This document shows positions 36,091 to 48,877 of a DNA stretch of 64,000 bases, in pieces (within the stretch, counting starts at the first letter, position 1; each line of letters begins with the position of its first letter). The stretch is from Balanoglossus misakiensis (Eukaryota; Hemichordata): the NCBI GenBank assembly GCA_040954595.2, contig CM082579.2, positions 14,198,001 to 14,262,000 on the forward strand, written 5' to 3'. Made by a program: the position numbers and the translations under genes. Below the pieces are notes generated by a model. It saw only the letters and a list, made by a program, of their open reading frames with translations. It did not search any database and was not told where the DNA came from.

Positions 36091-37524
36091 ATTGGTTTCG
36101 TTGGAATTTTTCTTTCTTTATTCTTGTGTCATTTCTTCGGCCAACTAAATCTCTGAAACTACTGCAGGTACACTGCTCAAACTTGCTACAGTGGTCAAGG
36201 TCAATGAGTAGATGTGCAGTGACTTGTGAATACTTAATTAGTCACGTGACCTGGTGGCCATATTGGATTTTCTGAAAAAATGTAAATGGCTTCTTCTCAA
36301 AAACTACAAGGCAAATCAAGTTCAAATTTGGTACATAGTACACATGGCCTCTGCCCTACAAAGTTTGATAATAAAATCTCGAGCGGTCACGTGACTTTGG
36401 CCGCCATATTGGATTTCCAAAAAATCTAACTAAAACTTCAAAAATCTTCTTCTCAAGAACCGGCGATAACCGAGTCACGGGATTTGGGGTATGTGGTCAC
36501 CTAACTGATGTTTATCAAGTTTGATAAGAAGCATTGTGATTGGTCGAAGATTATGGCGGCCATATTGGATTTTCGAAAAACCATAGTAAAACTGCAAAAA
36601 TCTTTTTCTCCAGAACGGGCAATAACTGAGTCGCAAGATTCGGGGAGTATGGTCACTACACTGATGTCTATCCAGTTTGCAAAGAGCATTGTGATTGGTC
36701 GAAGATTATGGCGGCCATATTGGATTTTGTAAAAAGCAGTGAAAAATTGAAATTCCTTTTCCTAGTCTAAAAATTGATAGCATAGAAATTCTTTTTATGG
36801 ATATCAATCGTCATGTGACTAAAATATGTTACAAATTTTTGTCGATTTTTCACATGACCTTTGACCTACTTTTCACACATTATTATTTCTGCATATCTAT
36901 TTCCAGGCTAACCTATAGGGCTAGACATTTGGTTTTTGATGCATGTGGATTTGTGTGTGATCAAAATATTTTGCTACTTTTCATGACCCCTCTGACCTCT
37001 GCTGACCTCATTATTTATGTGCATAGCTAATTACAGGCGAACCAATAGAGCTAGAGGTTTGGTTTTTGTTGGACATGGACCAATATGGGGTCAAAATTTG
37101 TTGCCCAAATTTTGGGTGACCTTTGACCTACTTTCGCATATCTCAGCATCCAGAGCAGATACAGCCATGGCATTTTGCAGGATGGGACCAAAATGTAAAG
37201 CCACATTTTTGGGTCACCTGTGACACCTGCTGACCTCATTAAACATGCACATACCTAATTACAGGCGAACCAATAGAGCTAGAGTTTTGGTTTTTGTTGG
37301 ACATGGACCAGTATGGGTCAAGAAATTTTGCCCAAATGTTGGGTGACCTCAGGTGACCTTTGACCTACTTCACCCTATTTCAGCAGCAAAAATACACACG
37401 TCCTTGTTATGTCATGAGATAATACACCAGATAGAAAATTCTGTTTCTTCTCATTCATACTGTGCATATATAATTCGAGATCAGCGCTTGGGCCCGACAA
37501 TGCTGCTTGCAGCTTTAATTCTTT
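36059..37524 (+). repeat. 1.47-kb repeat, unit A
   Basis: Layout: GC-rich palindrome; ATTGGTTTCGTTGG with a TTTCTTT tract; GCAGGTACACTGCTCAAAC; sub-repeats with E-box, CCAAT and GGCGGCCATATTGG motifs; CACATGACCTTTGACC; TCCAGGCTAACCTATAGGGC; GGACATGGACCAATATGGG; CCAGAGCAGATACAGCC; GCGCTTGGGCCCGACAATG and the end CTGCTTGCAGCTTTAATT. No coding frame. The 3' end repeats the palindrome arm GCGCTTGGGCCC, and CTGCTTGCAG is itself a small palindrome. Confidence 0.9.
36241..36725 (+). promoter_or_regulatory. E-box / inverted CCAAT / YY1-like motif modules, unit A
   Basis: GTCACGTGAC palindromes (36241-36250, 36386-36395) each sit 7-10 bases before a GCCATATTGG. Two further sub-repeats carry GATTGGTC, an inverted CCAAT box (36538-36545, 36693-36700), followed by ATTATGGCGGCCATATTGG. 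CACGTGAC is bound by USF/MYC/TFE-type bHLH factors, CCAATCA by NF-Y, and ATGGCGGC/CCATNTT by YY1 in known systems. Binding here is inference from motif match only. Confidence 0.5.
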
Positions 37525-39002
37525 AGGGCCCAAGCGCAAGCCAGCGCTTGGGCCCTATTGGTTTCGTTGGGGTTTTTCTTTCTTCTTTCTTTCTTTATTC
37601 TTGTGTCAATTCTTTGTCGCTCTAGATCTCAGACACCACTGCAGGTACACTTCTGAAACTTGCTACAGTGGTCAAGGTCAATGAGTAGTCGTGCATTGAA
37701 CTCTTGAATTTTTAATTAGTCACGTGACATGGCGGCCATATTGGATTTTCTGAAAAAATGCAAATCTCAGATCTCAGAAACTACAAGTCAGATTTACTTC
37801 AGATTTGGTGTGCTGGTAGTGTACCTTCTGCCCATCATTTTTGTAATTGGATATTTTGCTGTCAATGTTGCAGTTTTTTTGCTACAGTTGTTTTTCTGAA
37901 ATCTGGCTTAAATTTCAAAAATCTTCTTCTCCAGAACCGGCGATAACCGAGTCACCCGGTTTGGGGTATGTGGTCACCAAGCTGAGGTCTATCAAGTTTG
38001 CGAAGATCATTGTGATTGGTCGGAGATTATGGCGGCCATATTGGATTTTAAAAAAACCCTAGTAAAATTTCAAAAATCTTCTTCTCAAGAACCGGCGATA
38101 ACTGAGTCACAAGATTTGGTGTGTTTGGTCATTAAACAGATGTCTATCAAGTTTGCGAAGAGGAATGTGATTGGTCGAAGATTATGGCGGCCATACTGGA
38201 TTTTGTGAAAAACGATTAAAAAGTAAAAATTCCCTTTCTAGCCTAAAAATTGATAGCACAAAAATTCTTTTTACGGATATGAATCATCATATGCCAAGAA
38301 TAAGCTATAAATATTTTGGTAATTTTGGCAATGACCTTTGACCTACTTTTGACACATCGTTTTTTCTGCATATCTAATTCCAGGCTAACCTATAGGGCTA
38401 TCATTTTGGTTTTTGATGTATGTGGATTTGTATGTGATCAAAAAATTTCGCTACTTTTCATGACCCCTTTGACCTCTGCTGACCTCATTAAATATGCACA
38501 TACCTAATTACAGATGAACCAATAGACCTAGAGGTTTGGTTTTTGTTGGACATGGACCAGTATTGGGTCAAAATTTGTTGCCCAAATGTTGGGTGACCTC
38601 GGGTGACCTTTGACCTACTTTTGCATATCTCGACATCCACAGCAGATACAGCCTTGGCGTTTGGAGGTATGGGGCCATAATGAAAAGCCAAAGTTTTGGG
38701 TCATCTGTGACACCTGCTTAACTCATTATTTATGTGCATACCTAATTCCAGGCTAACCAAAAGGGCTAGAGTTTTGGTTTTTGTTGGACATGGACCAGTA
38801 TGGGTCAAAAAAATTTGCCCAAATGTTGGGTGACCTCAAGTGACCTTTGACATACTTCACCCTATTTCAGCAGCAAAAATACACACGTCCTTGTTATGTC
38901 ATGAGATAATACACCCGATAGAAAATTCTGTTTCTTCTCATTCATACTGTGCATATATCATTCAAGATCAGCGCTTGGGCCCGACAATGCTGCTCGCAGC
39001 TT
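37525..39002 (+). repeat. 1.47-kb repeat, unit B
   Basis: Same order of blocks as unit A from the palindrome at 37525-37556 to GCTCGCAGCTTTAATT. Unit length is about 1479 bp against 1465 bp for unit A. Its CTCAGATCTCAGAAACTACA and GGCGATAACCGAGTCACC blocks match units A and C closely. Confidence 0.9.
37719..38200 (+). promoter_or_regulatory. Same motif modules, unit B
   Basis: GTCACGTGAC at 37719-37728 is followed by ATGGCGGCCATATTGG. GATTGGTC at 38014-38021 and 38169-38176 is each followed by ATTATGGCGGCCATA. Spacing and order match unit A, so the module is an inherited part of the repeat. Confidence 0.5.
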
Positions 39003-39004
39003 TA

Positions 39005-39031
39005 ATTATTATTATTATTATTATTATTATT
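39005..39031 (+). repeat. (ATT)n microsatellite at a unit boundary
   Basis: Nine ATT repeats directly follow the TTTAATT end of unit B, where units A and B carry the GC-rich palindrome. A short AT-rich tail at the 3' end of an element is reminiscent of SINE/LINE tails. Confidence 0.85.
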
Positions 39032-40221
39032 CCGAGAAATATGTCATTGTAGATCTGGAAAACCGCAGCACCTAGGGGGCCGAAACTTGGTAGGGTGGTA
39101 GGGGCCAATGAGTAGATGTGCAGTGGCTCGTGAATATTTAATTAGTCACGTGACCTGGCGGCCATATTGGATTTCCTGAAAATCGTTAAACGAGTCCTTC
39201 TCAAAAACCACTGGGCTGATCGAGTTCAAATTTGGTGTGCAGGTAGCCTACCTTATGTCCATCATTTTACCCTATTAAAATCATGACGTCATGCATAAAG
39301 TTTTTTTGCTACAATTGTTTTTCTGAAAAACAACTTAAAACTTTAAAAATCTTCTTCTCCAGAACCAGCGATTGCCGAGTCACGGGATTCGGGGTATGTG
39401 GTCACCTAACCTATGTCTATCAAGTTTGCGAAGCGCACTGTGATTGGTCGATCATTATGGCGGCCATGTTGGATTTTCGGAAAACCATTGAAAAATGAAA
39501 ATTCCGTTTTGTAGCCAAAATGTTGACAGCACGGAAATTCTTTTTTTGGATATGAGTCATCATATGACCGGAAGTTGTCACAATTTTTCGGGGCAATTTT
39601 CACATGACCTTTGACCCAGTTTTAAAACAACTAATTATATATGCATATTCCCCATACCTCCTCTTGTCAAAGCACCACAGTCATGAATTTTGTGGACATG
39701 GGTACCAATGCTGCCAGGACATGACACAAATATTTTGGTAATTTTGGCAATGACCCTTGACCTATTTCTGAAACATCATTTTTCTGCATATCTAATTCCA
39801 TGCTACCCAATAGGGCTAGAGGTCTGGTATTGGTTGGACATGGCCCACTCTGGGTTCAAAATTTTATGCCCAAATTGTGGGTGACCTTGGATGACCTTTG
39901 ATCTACTTTCCCATATCTCAGCATCCAGAGCAGTTAGAGCCCTGGCTTTTATGGGGATTGAGCACATAATGGAGTCTTACACAATACTTCATTAATTATG
40001 TGCATACCTAATTGCAGGCGAACCAATAGGGCTAGGGGTCTGGTTTTTTGTTGGATCTAGACTAGTATGGGGTCCAATTTTTTTGCCCAAATTTGGGGTG
40101 ACCTCAGGTGACCTTTGACCTACTTTCCCATATCTTGGTATCCCCAGCAGATACAGCCGTGGCATTTGCTGGTCACCATGGGAACCGCTTGTGCCCTGCC
40201 AACGCTGCTTGCAGCTTTAAT
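39032..40221 (+). repeat. 1.47-kb repeat, unit C (contains one 116-bp monomer)
   Basis: Starts without the palindrome and ends CTGCTTGCAGCTTTAATG. At 39660-39775 it contains, once, the sequence of the satellite monomer: CCACAGTCATGAATTTTG, AATGCTGCCAGGACATGACA, AATATTTTGGTAATTTTGGC, AATGACCCTTGACCTA. This is the clearest single-copy relative of the 12.4-kb satellite. Confidence 0.85.
39145..39480 (+). promoter_or_regulatory. Same motif modules, unit C
   Basis: GTCACGTGAC at 39145-39154 with CTGGCGGCCATATTGG after it, and GATTGGTC at 39442-39449 followed by ATTATGGCGGCCATGTTGG. Only one CCAAT sub-repeat is present in this unit. Confidence 0.45.
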
Positions 40222-40600
40222 GTTACATTTGGAATCCACTGGACCAATGTTGAGCTTATTAAATATGTGAATAACTAATGCTGAGCTTACCTATATTGTT
40301 ACAGGTTGAATTTTTTATTAACATGCTCTACTATTGGACAATCTGAATTTCTTGACCAATGATAACCTTCAAATTTTGAGGGCTGGAACACCTAATTACC
40401 AGGTTAACCAATAGAGCCAGAAGTCTTGTTTTCATTTTATGCTGATTATTTTGGAAGAAAAAATTGTTGACAATTTTGGGTGAGCTCTTGGTGACCTTTG
40501 ATCAGCTTTCCTATTTACATAGCAGATACAGCATTGGCACTCTCTGGTATCCATAGGAACTGCTTTGACCTAGCCAATGTTGGTTGCACCTTAATTGCAC
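40222..40600 (+). repeat. 1.47-kb repeat, degenerate partial unit
   Basis: A weaker copy of the 3' half: CACCTAATTACCAGGTTAAC, AATAGAGCCAGAAGTCTTG, GGTGACCTTTGATCAG, ATAGCAGATACAGCATTGG, ending GGTTGCACCTTAATTGC. Confidence 0.7.
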
Positions 40601-40677
40601 CGCAGTATGTTGGTTTGGGCGAGCTTGCCACATTAATCCTATCATTATCATTGATTTTATTGATTTCATGTTTTTAA

Positions 40678-40798
40678 TTCTTTCATTCTTTTTTTTTCTG
40701 TAGGTCCCACCGGTACTCTTCTTCTTCTCTCTCTCTCTTTCTTTTTTTCTTTTTCCTCTTCTTTCTTTTCTCTTTTTTTTCTTTTTTTTTCTTTAGGC
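40678..40798 (+). repeat. Polypyrimidine (CTTT/CTCT) tract
   Basis: About 120 bases that are almost entirely C and T apart from a short GTAGGTCCCACCGGTA interruption near the start. Such tracts can adopt triplex DNA. It lies at the junction between the 1.47-kb units and the GGAT minisatellite. Confidence 0.85.
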
Positions 40799-41280
40799 CC
40801 CAATGGTAACACCATAATCAACCTACTAACGTAAAATTTGATGGATGGAGAGAGCGGAGTGTCAACCATAGTCAACCTACTAATATAAACTTTGATGGAG
40901 GATGGATGGAGCGTCAACCATAGTCAACCTACTAATATAAACTTTGATGGATGGATGGATGGAGCGGAGCGTCAACCATAGTCAACCTACTAAAATATAA
41001 ACTTTGATGGATGGATGGTGCCGTGGAGCGTCAACTTAAATGATGGAGAAGTGGAAGGATGGAGAAGTGGAGTTTTTTTCTCTGTTTTTTCCTCTTTTTT
41101 TCCTGTAGGGCTCACTGGTAACACCATAATCAACTTACTAACGTAAAATTTGATGGATGGATGAAGCGGCGTGTCAACCATAGTCAACCTACTAATATAA
41201 ACTTTGATGGATGGATGGATGGAGCATCAACCTAAAGGATGGAGAAGTGGAAGAATGGAGAAGTGGAGTTTCAACATAAT
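40791..41280 (+). repeat. GGATGGATGGA minisatellite
   Basis: Units of about 55-60 bp containing CATAGTCAACCTACTAATAT, AAACTTTGATGGATGGATGG and AGCGGAGCGTCAACC repeat from 40815 to 41270. A larger 308-bp period is also visible: TGGTAACACCATAATCAAC occurs at about 40804 and 41115. Confidence 0.85.
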
Positions 41281-41399
41281 ATCCTATTGACCGAAATTAT
41301 TAGTAAGAGTAATATAGACATACAAAACGAGGTGATCGTAATATAAAACTTAATAGTCCAATAAATCGGGTTAATAATTGGTAGTGATTACTTGTTTTA

Positions 41400-42212
41400 A
41401 AATTAGGTTAACAGCAATGGCTTTGTGCAGGGTATGATAATAGGTTCTGAAATGTGTATGGTATAATAACGGTGAACAAATTTGAATTTGGTTTAATAAA
41501 AGGGTTAAAAATGTGATGATGGTTTTATGGTAAAATTGGAGTGTACACAGGTTATAAAGGGGTAACAGTGGTTGCTTGTATGAAGGTAATGATAATAGGG
41601 TAACAAATGTGACTGGTATAAAAAATGTATAATAACGGGTTCATAATATGATGATGGCTTGTGTACACAGGTTATAATGGGTATATGAATGAGAAGGGTA
41701 TAATAATGGTAATAGGGTAACAAATGTGACTGGTATAAAAAGGTATAATAACGGGTTCATAATATGATGATGGCTTGTGTACACAGGTTATAATGGGTAT
41801 ATGAATGAGAGGGGTATAATAATGGTAATAACTGTGTCAGGTTTAATAAGGGTAGCAATTGTGCAAGGGTATAATAACGATTAATAATTGTGGTGATGGC
41901 TTATGGTGATATTAAGTATAAAAGGGTGTTTAATATTGATGGTGATGATAAAGGTATAATAATGATAAATCGTTAAATAAGTGTCCAGGGTCTAATAATC
42001 ATGTTGGTTCATTCATTGGTTAATGTGAATATTTTATGAATAACATGCTATTATTTCTCAGATAGATAATACTCGTCAGCATCGTTATTCGGTGGAATTT
42101 CTCGCAACGGTACCCGTGATTGTATTCGCGCATCGACACATTGTACGCGACAGACATGCAGAAAATGTTAGCACAATGTTAGGTTAGCTTAACCTCCCCA
42201 CCCCATCCAAAT
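41400..42212 (+). repeat. Left copy of the sequence flanking the 192-bp satellite
   Basis: Contains GGTATAATAATGG-type imperfect repeats (two units 110 bp apart at about 41626 and 41736 are nearly identical). A more unique part follows: GGTTCATTCATTGGTTAATG, AACATGCTATTATTTCTCAG, CATTGTACGCGACAGACATG, ending CCTCCCCACCCCATCC. The same order recurs at 63360-64000. Confidence 0.85.
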
Positions 42213-42612
42213 TCCAAATTTAGCTTAGATCATGGGGTGAGAGGAGGAGAGGACAGTTTTTTTCCCTCTTTTGTAATTGGTATGAGGTTTTTTAACTGCC
42301 CTTTAGGCGCGTAAATTAAATATGTTATCATACATGTAGTTATCTTGCTTTATTTTAAAACAATTGTGAATGAGCTCTGCGAGATTATGTACACGATAGT
42401 GTGTTATATAATGCTAAGGTAAAAGTAAATTTAACCCACTAACCCATCACACTATTGTGTGCATAATTAGCAGATGCTATTTTGACTAGCCCATTGTTCA
42501 ACCAAATGACACCTTGTTTCAAAAAGAGCTGAAACTATATTGGTTAATTTCTTTCAGTTTAACCACATGACACATTGCTTCAAATTGGCCTGCAAGATAT
42601 GCTACTTGAACT

Positions 42613-42641
42613 CCCCCCCCCCCCCCCCCCCAAAAAAAAAA
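42613..42641 (+). repeat. C19-A10 homopolymer junction
   Basis: A run of 19 C followed by 10 A. A shorter C/A junction of the same kind is at about 12437-12453. Run lengths in an assembly are unreliable. Confidence 0.9.
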
Positions 42642-42734
42642 TTAGGGATTAATCACTCGCTATATTATGAACATTCACATGAAAATTATGCAACCAAATT
42701 AAAGGTATTCTGGAGGCGTCTTCTGATGTCAGGT

Positions 42735-42745
42735 GGTTCAAATCC
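42735..42745 (+). other. Pol III B-box / T-arm-like motif
   Basis: GGTTCAAATCC fits the B-box consensus GGTTCRANNCC and is enclosed by GGTGG/CCACC, which would form a T stem. No convincing A box or acceptor stem was found upstream, so at most a SINE or tRNA fragment. Confidence 0.3.
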
Positions 42746-45700
42746 ACCGATACCTAAGCTGGAAACATAACTTTTCATTGGTGTTCATGTATGGCGAATA
42801 AAACACGCATATTCGTATTATCATATTTCAGAAATGAACGAATTGAATAAGATTCTTTTCGATATGTCACTATAAACTTTAATCCCATTTCACCCACTTT
42901 ACTTAAAATGTAATGTTTAAATAGCAAAGAAGTAATCACTAAACTTTGACACCGGGGTTTAAAATGCATACAGGGATACTAAAAGTTGACTGAAAATCCC
43001 TGGGTTAATACGTGTCCAAAAGCAATTTTATTTGACATTGCTAATGCAGCGATGACATTGAATCTGATTCTTTGCATCAGGGTAAATTGTGATGCAAGCT
43101 TGATGATGCAGCCCGGTAGATAGTGATGCAAACACTTCACTTTGACATGGGTATTTAATGCATGTGCATGGGTATTTAATGTTGACTGTAAATCCCCAGG
43201 TTAATTCTTGGCCAAAAGCACTGTAATTTGACATTGCTAATGCTACCGTGACACTAAATCTGATTCTTTGCATCAGGGTAAATTGTGAAGCAAGCTTGAT
43301 GATGCATCATGATAGATGGTGTTTCGAGCCCTTCACATTGACATTGGAATATAACGCATATGGGGATTGAAAGTTGATTGTGAATCCTCAGGTTAATACT
43401 TGGCCAAAAGCACTGTAATTTAAAATTGCTAATGCAATGGTGATATTCAATGTGATTCTTTGCATTAGGGGAAATGGTGTAGGAAGCCTAATGGTGCATC
43501 AGAGTAGATGGTGATGCAAGCTCTGCACTTTGACATAGGTATTTAATGCATATGCATGGGTATTTAATGTTGACTGTAAATCCCCAGGTTAATACGTGGC
43601 CAAAAGCACTGTAATTTGACATTGCTAATGCTACCGTGACACTAAATCTGATTCTTTGTATCAGGGTAAATTGTGAAGCAAGCTTGATGATGCATCATGA
43701 TAGATGGTGTTTCAAGCCCTTCACATTGACATTGGAATATAACGCATATGGGGATTGAAAGTTGATTGTGAATCCCCAGGTTAATACTTGGCCAAAAGCA
43801 CTGTAATTTAAAATTGCTAATGCAATGGTGACATTGAATTTGATTCTTTGCATTAGGGGAAATGGTGTAGGAAGCCTAATGGTGCATCAGAGTAGATGGT
43901 GATGCAAGCTCTGCACTTTGACATAGGTATTTAATGCATATGCATGGGTATTTAATGTTGACTGTAAATCATCAGGTTAATATGTGGCCAAAAGCACTGT
44001 AATTTGACATTGCTAATGCTACCGTGACACTAAATCTGATTCTTTGCATCAGGTAAATTGTGAAGCAAGCTTGATGATGCATCATGATAGATGGTGTTTC
44101 AAGCCCTTCACATTGACATTGGAATATAACGCATATGGGGATTGAAAGTTGATTGTGAATCCCCAGGTTAATACTTGGCCAAAAGCACTGTAATTTAAAA
44201 TTGCTAATGCAATGGTGACATTGAATTTGATTCTTTGCATTAGGGGAAATCGTGTAGGAAGCCTAACGGTGCATCAGAGTAGATGGTGATGCAAGCTCTG
44301 CACTTTGACATAGGTATTTAATGCATATGCATGTGTATTTAATGTTGACTGTAAATCATCAGGTTAATACGTGGCCATAAGCACTGTAATTTGACATTGC
44401 TAATGCAACAATGATATTGAATCTGATTCTTTGCATCAGGGTTAATGGCATTGCAGGCTCTATGATGCATCCCGGTAGATAGTGAGGCAAACACTTCACT
44501 TTGACATGGGTATTTAATGCATGCACATTGATATCTAAAGTTGACTCTAAATCCCGAGGTTAATACATGGCCAAAAGCACTGTAATTTTAAATTACTAAT
44601 GCAAGGGTGACATTGAATATGGGTAAATGTTGAAGCAAACGTGATGATGCATCAGGATAGATGGTGTTTCAAGTCCTTCACATTGACTTTTGAATATAAT
44701 GCATATGGGGATTTAAAGATGATTATAAATCCCTAGGTTAAGACATGGCCAAAAGAACTTTTATTTGACATTGCTAATGCAACAGTGACATTGAATCGGA
44801 TTCTATGCATCAGGGTAAATGGCGAAGCAAACGTGATGATGCATCAGGATAGATGGTGTTTCAAGTCCTTCACATTGACTTTTGAATATAATGCATATGG
44901 GGATTTGAAGTTGACTGTAAATCCTCAGGTTAATACGTGGCCAAAAGCAATTTTATTTGACATTGCTAATGCAATGGTGACATTGAATCTGATCCTATGC
45001 ATCAGGGTAAATGGCGATGCAGGCTTGATGATGCATCACGGTAGATAGTGATGCAAACAGTTCACTTTGACATGGGTTTAAATGGATATGGGGATTTCAA
45101 GTTGATTACAAATCCCTGGGTTAATACGTGTCCAAAAGCAATGTAATTTGACATTGCTAATGAAATGGTGACATTGAATGTAATTCTTTGCATTAGGGGA
45201 AATGGCTAAGCAAGCTTAATGATGCATTGGACTAGATGGTGATGCAAGCTATGCATTTTGACATACATATTTAATGCATATGCATGTGTATTTAATGTTG
45301 ACTATAAATCCTCAGGTGAATACATGGCCATAAGCACTATAATTTGACATTGCTAATGAAATGGTGACACTGAATCTGATTCTTTGCATCAGGGCAAATG
45401 GCGAAGCAAGCTTAATGATGCATCGGAGTAGATGGTGATGCAAGCTCTGCATTTTGACATAGGTATTAAATGTATATACATGGATATTTAAAGTTGTCTG
45501 TAAAACCCCAGGTTAATACATGGCCATAAGCACTATAATTTGATATTGCTAATGAAATGGTGACACTGAATCTGATTCTTTGCATCAGGGCATATTGTGA
45601 AGCATGCTTGATGATGCATTAGGATCAATAGTGATGGAAACACTGCACTATGACATGGGCATTTAATGCATACGCATTGATATTTACAGTTGACTCTAAA

Positions 45701-45991
45701 TCCCGAGGTTAATACATGGCTAAAAGCGCTGTTATTTAAAATTACTAATGCAAGGGTGACATTGACTATGGTAAATGGTGAAGCAAACGTGATGATGCAT
45801 CAGGATAGATGGTGTTTTAAGCCCTTCACATTGACTTTTGAATATAATGCATATGGGGATTTAAAGTTGATTGTAAATCCCTAGGTTAATACATGGCCAA
45901 AAGCAATTTTATTTGACATTGCTAATTGAACGATGACATTGAATCCGATTCTTTGCATCAGGGTAAATGGCGATGCAAGCTTGATGATGCA

Positions 45992-48877
45992 TCACGGTAG
46001 ATAGTGATGCAAACACTTTACTTTGACATGGGTATTAAATGCATATGGGGATTTCAAGTTGATTACAAATCCCTGGGTTAATACGCGTCCAAAAGCACTG
46101 TAATTTGACATTGCTAATGCGATGTTGACATTGAATGTAATTCTCCGCATTAGGGCAAATGGCAAAGCAAGCTTAATGATGCAATGGAGTAGACGGTGAT
46201 GCAAGCTATGCATTTTGACATAGGTATTTAATGCATGTGCATGGGTATTTAATGTTGAATGTAAATTCTCAGGTTAATACATCTCCAAAAGCACTGTAAT
46301 TTAAAATTGCTAATGTAAGGGTGACATTGAATCTGATTCTTTGCATTAGGGGAAATGGCGTAGCAAGCCTAATGATCCATCTGAGTAGATGGTGATGCAA
46401 GCTAAGCATTTTGACATAGGTACTAAATGTATATACATGGGTATTTAAAGTTGTCTGTAAATCCCCAGGTTAATACATGGCCATAAGCACTATAATTTGA
46501 CATTGCTAATGAAATGGTGACACTGAATCTGATTCTTTGCATCAGGGCATATTGTGAAGCATGCTTGATGATGCATTAGGGTCAATAGTGATGGAAACAC
46601 TGCACTATGACATGGGTATTTAATGCATATGCATTGATATTTACAGTTGACTCTAAATCCCGAGGTTAATACATGGCTAAAAGCGCTGTAATTTAAAATT
46701 ACTAATGCAAAGGTTACATTGAATATGGGTAAATGGTGAAGCAAGCTTGAAGATGCATCAGGGTAGCTGGTGTTTCAAGCCCTTCACATTGACATTGGAA
46801 TATAATTCATATGGGGATTTAAAATTGATTGTAAATCCCTAGGTTAATACATGGCCAAAAGCACTGTAATTTAAAATTGCTAATGCAATGGTGACATTGA
46901 ATGTGATTCTTTGCATCAGGGCATATTGTGAAGCATGCTTGATGATGCATTAGGGTCAATAGTGATGGAAACACTGCACTATGACATGGGTATTTAATGC
47001 ATACGCATTGATATTTACAGTTGACTCTTAATCCCGAGGTTAATACATGGCTAAAAGCACTGTAATTTAAAATTACTAATGCAAAGGTTACATTGAATAT
47101 GGGTAAATGGTGAAGCAAGCTTGAAGATGCATCAGGGTAGATGGTGTTTCAAGCCCTTCACATTGACATTGGAATATAATGCATATGGGGATTTAAAATT
47201 GATTGTAAATCCCTAGGTTAATACGTGGCCAAAAGCAATTTTATTTGACATTGCTAATGCAACGATGACATTGAATCCGATTCTTTGTATCAGGGTAAAT
47301 GGCGATGCAAGCTTGATGATGCATCACGGTAGATAGTGATGCAAACACTTCTCTTTGACATGGGCATTAAATGCATATGGGGATTTCAAGTTGATTACAA
47401 ATCCCTGGGTTAATACGCGTCCAAAAGCACTGTAATTTGACATTGCTAATGCGATGTTGACATTGAATGTAATTCTCCGCATTAGGGCAAATGGCAAAGC
47501 AAGCTTAATGATGCAATGGAGTAGACGGTGATGCAAGCTATGCATTTTGACATAGGTATTTAATGCATGTGCATGGGTATTTAATGTTGAATGTAAATTC
47601 TCAGGTTAATACATCTCCAAAAGCACTGTAATTTAAAATTGCTAATGTAAGGGTGACATTGAATCTGATTCTTTGCATTAGGGGAAATGGCGTAGCAAGC
47701 CTAATGATCCATCTGAGTAGATGGTGATGCAAGCTAAGCATTTTGACATAGGTACTAAATGTATATACATGGGTATTTAAAGTTGTCTGTAAATCCCCAG
47801 GTTAATACATGGCCATAAGCACTATAATTTGACATTGCTAATGAAATGGTGACACTGAATCTGATTCTTTGCATCAGGGCATATTGTGAAGCATGCTTGA
47901 TGATGCATTAGGGTCAATAGTGATGGAAACACTGCACTATGACATGGGTATTTAATGCATATGCATTGATATTTACAGTTGACTCTAAATCCCGAGGTTA
48001 ATACATGGCTAAAAGCGCTGTAATTTAAAATTACTAATGCAAAGGTTACATTGAATATAGGTAAATGGTGAAGCAAGCTTGAAGATACATCAGGGTAGCT
48101 GGTGTTTCAAGCCCTTCACATTGACATTGGAATATAATTCATATGGGGATTTAAAATTGATTGTAAATCCCTAGGTTAATACATGGCCAAAAGCACTGTA
48201 ATTTAAAATTGCTAATGCAATGGTGACATTGAATGTGATTCTTTGCATCAGGGCATATTGTGAAGCATGCTTGATGATGCATTAGGGTCAATAGTGATGG
48301 AAACACTGCACTATGACATGGGTATTTAATGCATACGCATTGATATTTACAGTTGACTCTTAATCCCGAGGTTAATACATGGCTAAAAGCACTGTAATTT
48401 AAAATCACTAATGCAAAGGTTACATTGAATATGGGTAAATGGTGAAGCAAGCTTGAAGATGCATCAGGGTAGATGGTGTTTCAAGCCCTTCACATTGACA
48501 TTGGAATATAATGCATATGGGGATTTAAAATTGATTGTAAATCCCTAGGTTAATACGTGGCCAAAAGCAATTTTATTTGACATTGCTAATGCAACGATGA
48601 CATTGAATCCGATTCTTTGTATCAGGGTAAATGGCGATGCAAGCTTGATGATGCATCACGGTAGATAGTGATGCAAACACTTCACTTTGACATGGGCATT
48701 AAATGCATATGGGGATTTCAAGTTGATTACAAATCCCTGGGTTAATACGCGTCCAAAAGCACTGTAATTTGACATTGCTAATGCGATGTTGACATTGAAT
48801 GTAATTCTCCGCATTAGGGCAAATGGCAAAGCAAGCTTAATGATGCAATGGAGTAGACGGTGATGCAAGCTATGCAT
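45992..48877 (+). repeat. 1332-bp higher-order repeat (seven monomers)
   Basis: Identical landmarks recur 1332 bp apart: 45992, 47324 and 48656; 46490 and 47822; 46819 and 48151. About two full copies plus part of a third, with only scattered substitutions. Confidence 0.9.

Noticed and set aside
36258-36266. CCATATTGG as an SRF CArG box
   Set aside because: A CArG box needs six A/T between CC and GG; here there are five. The YY1-like reading fits better.
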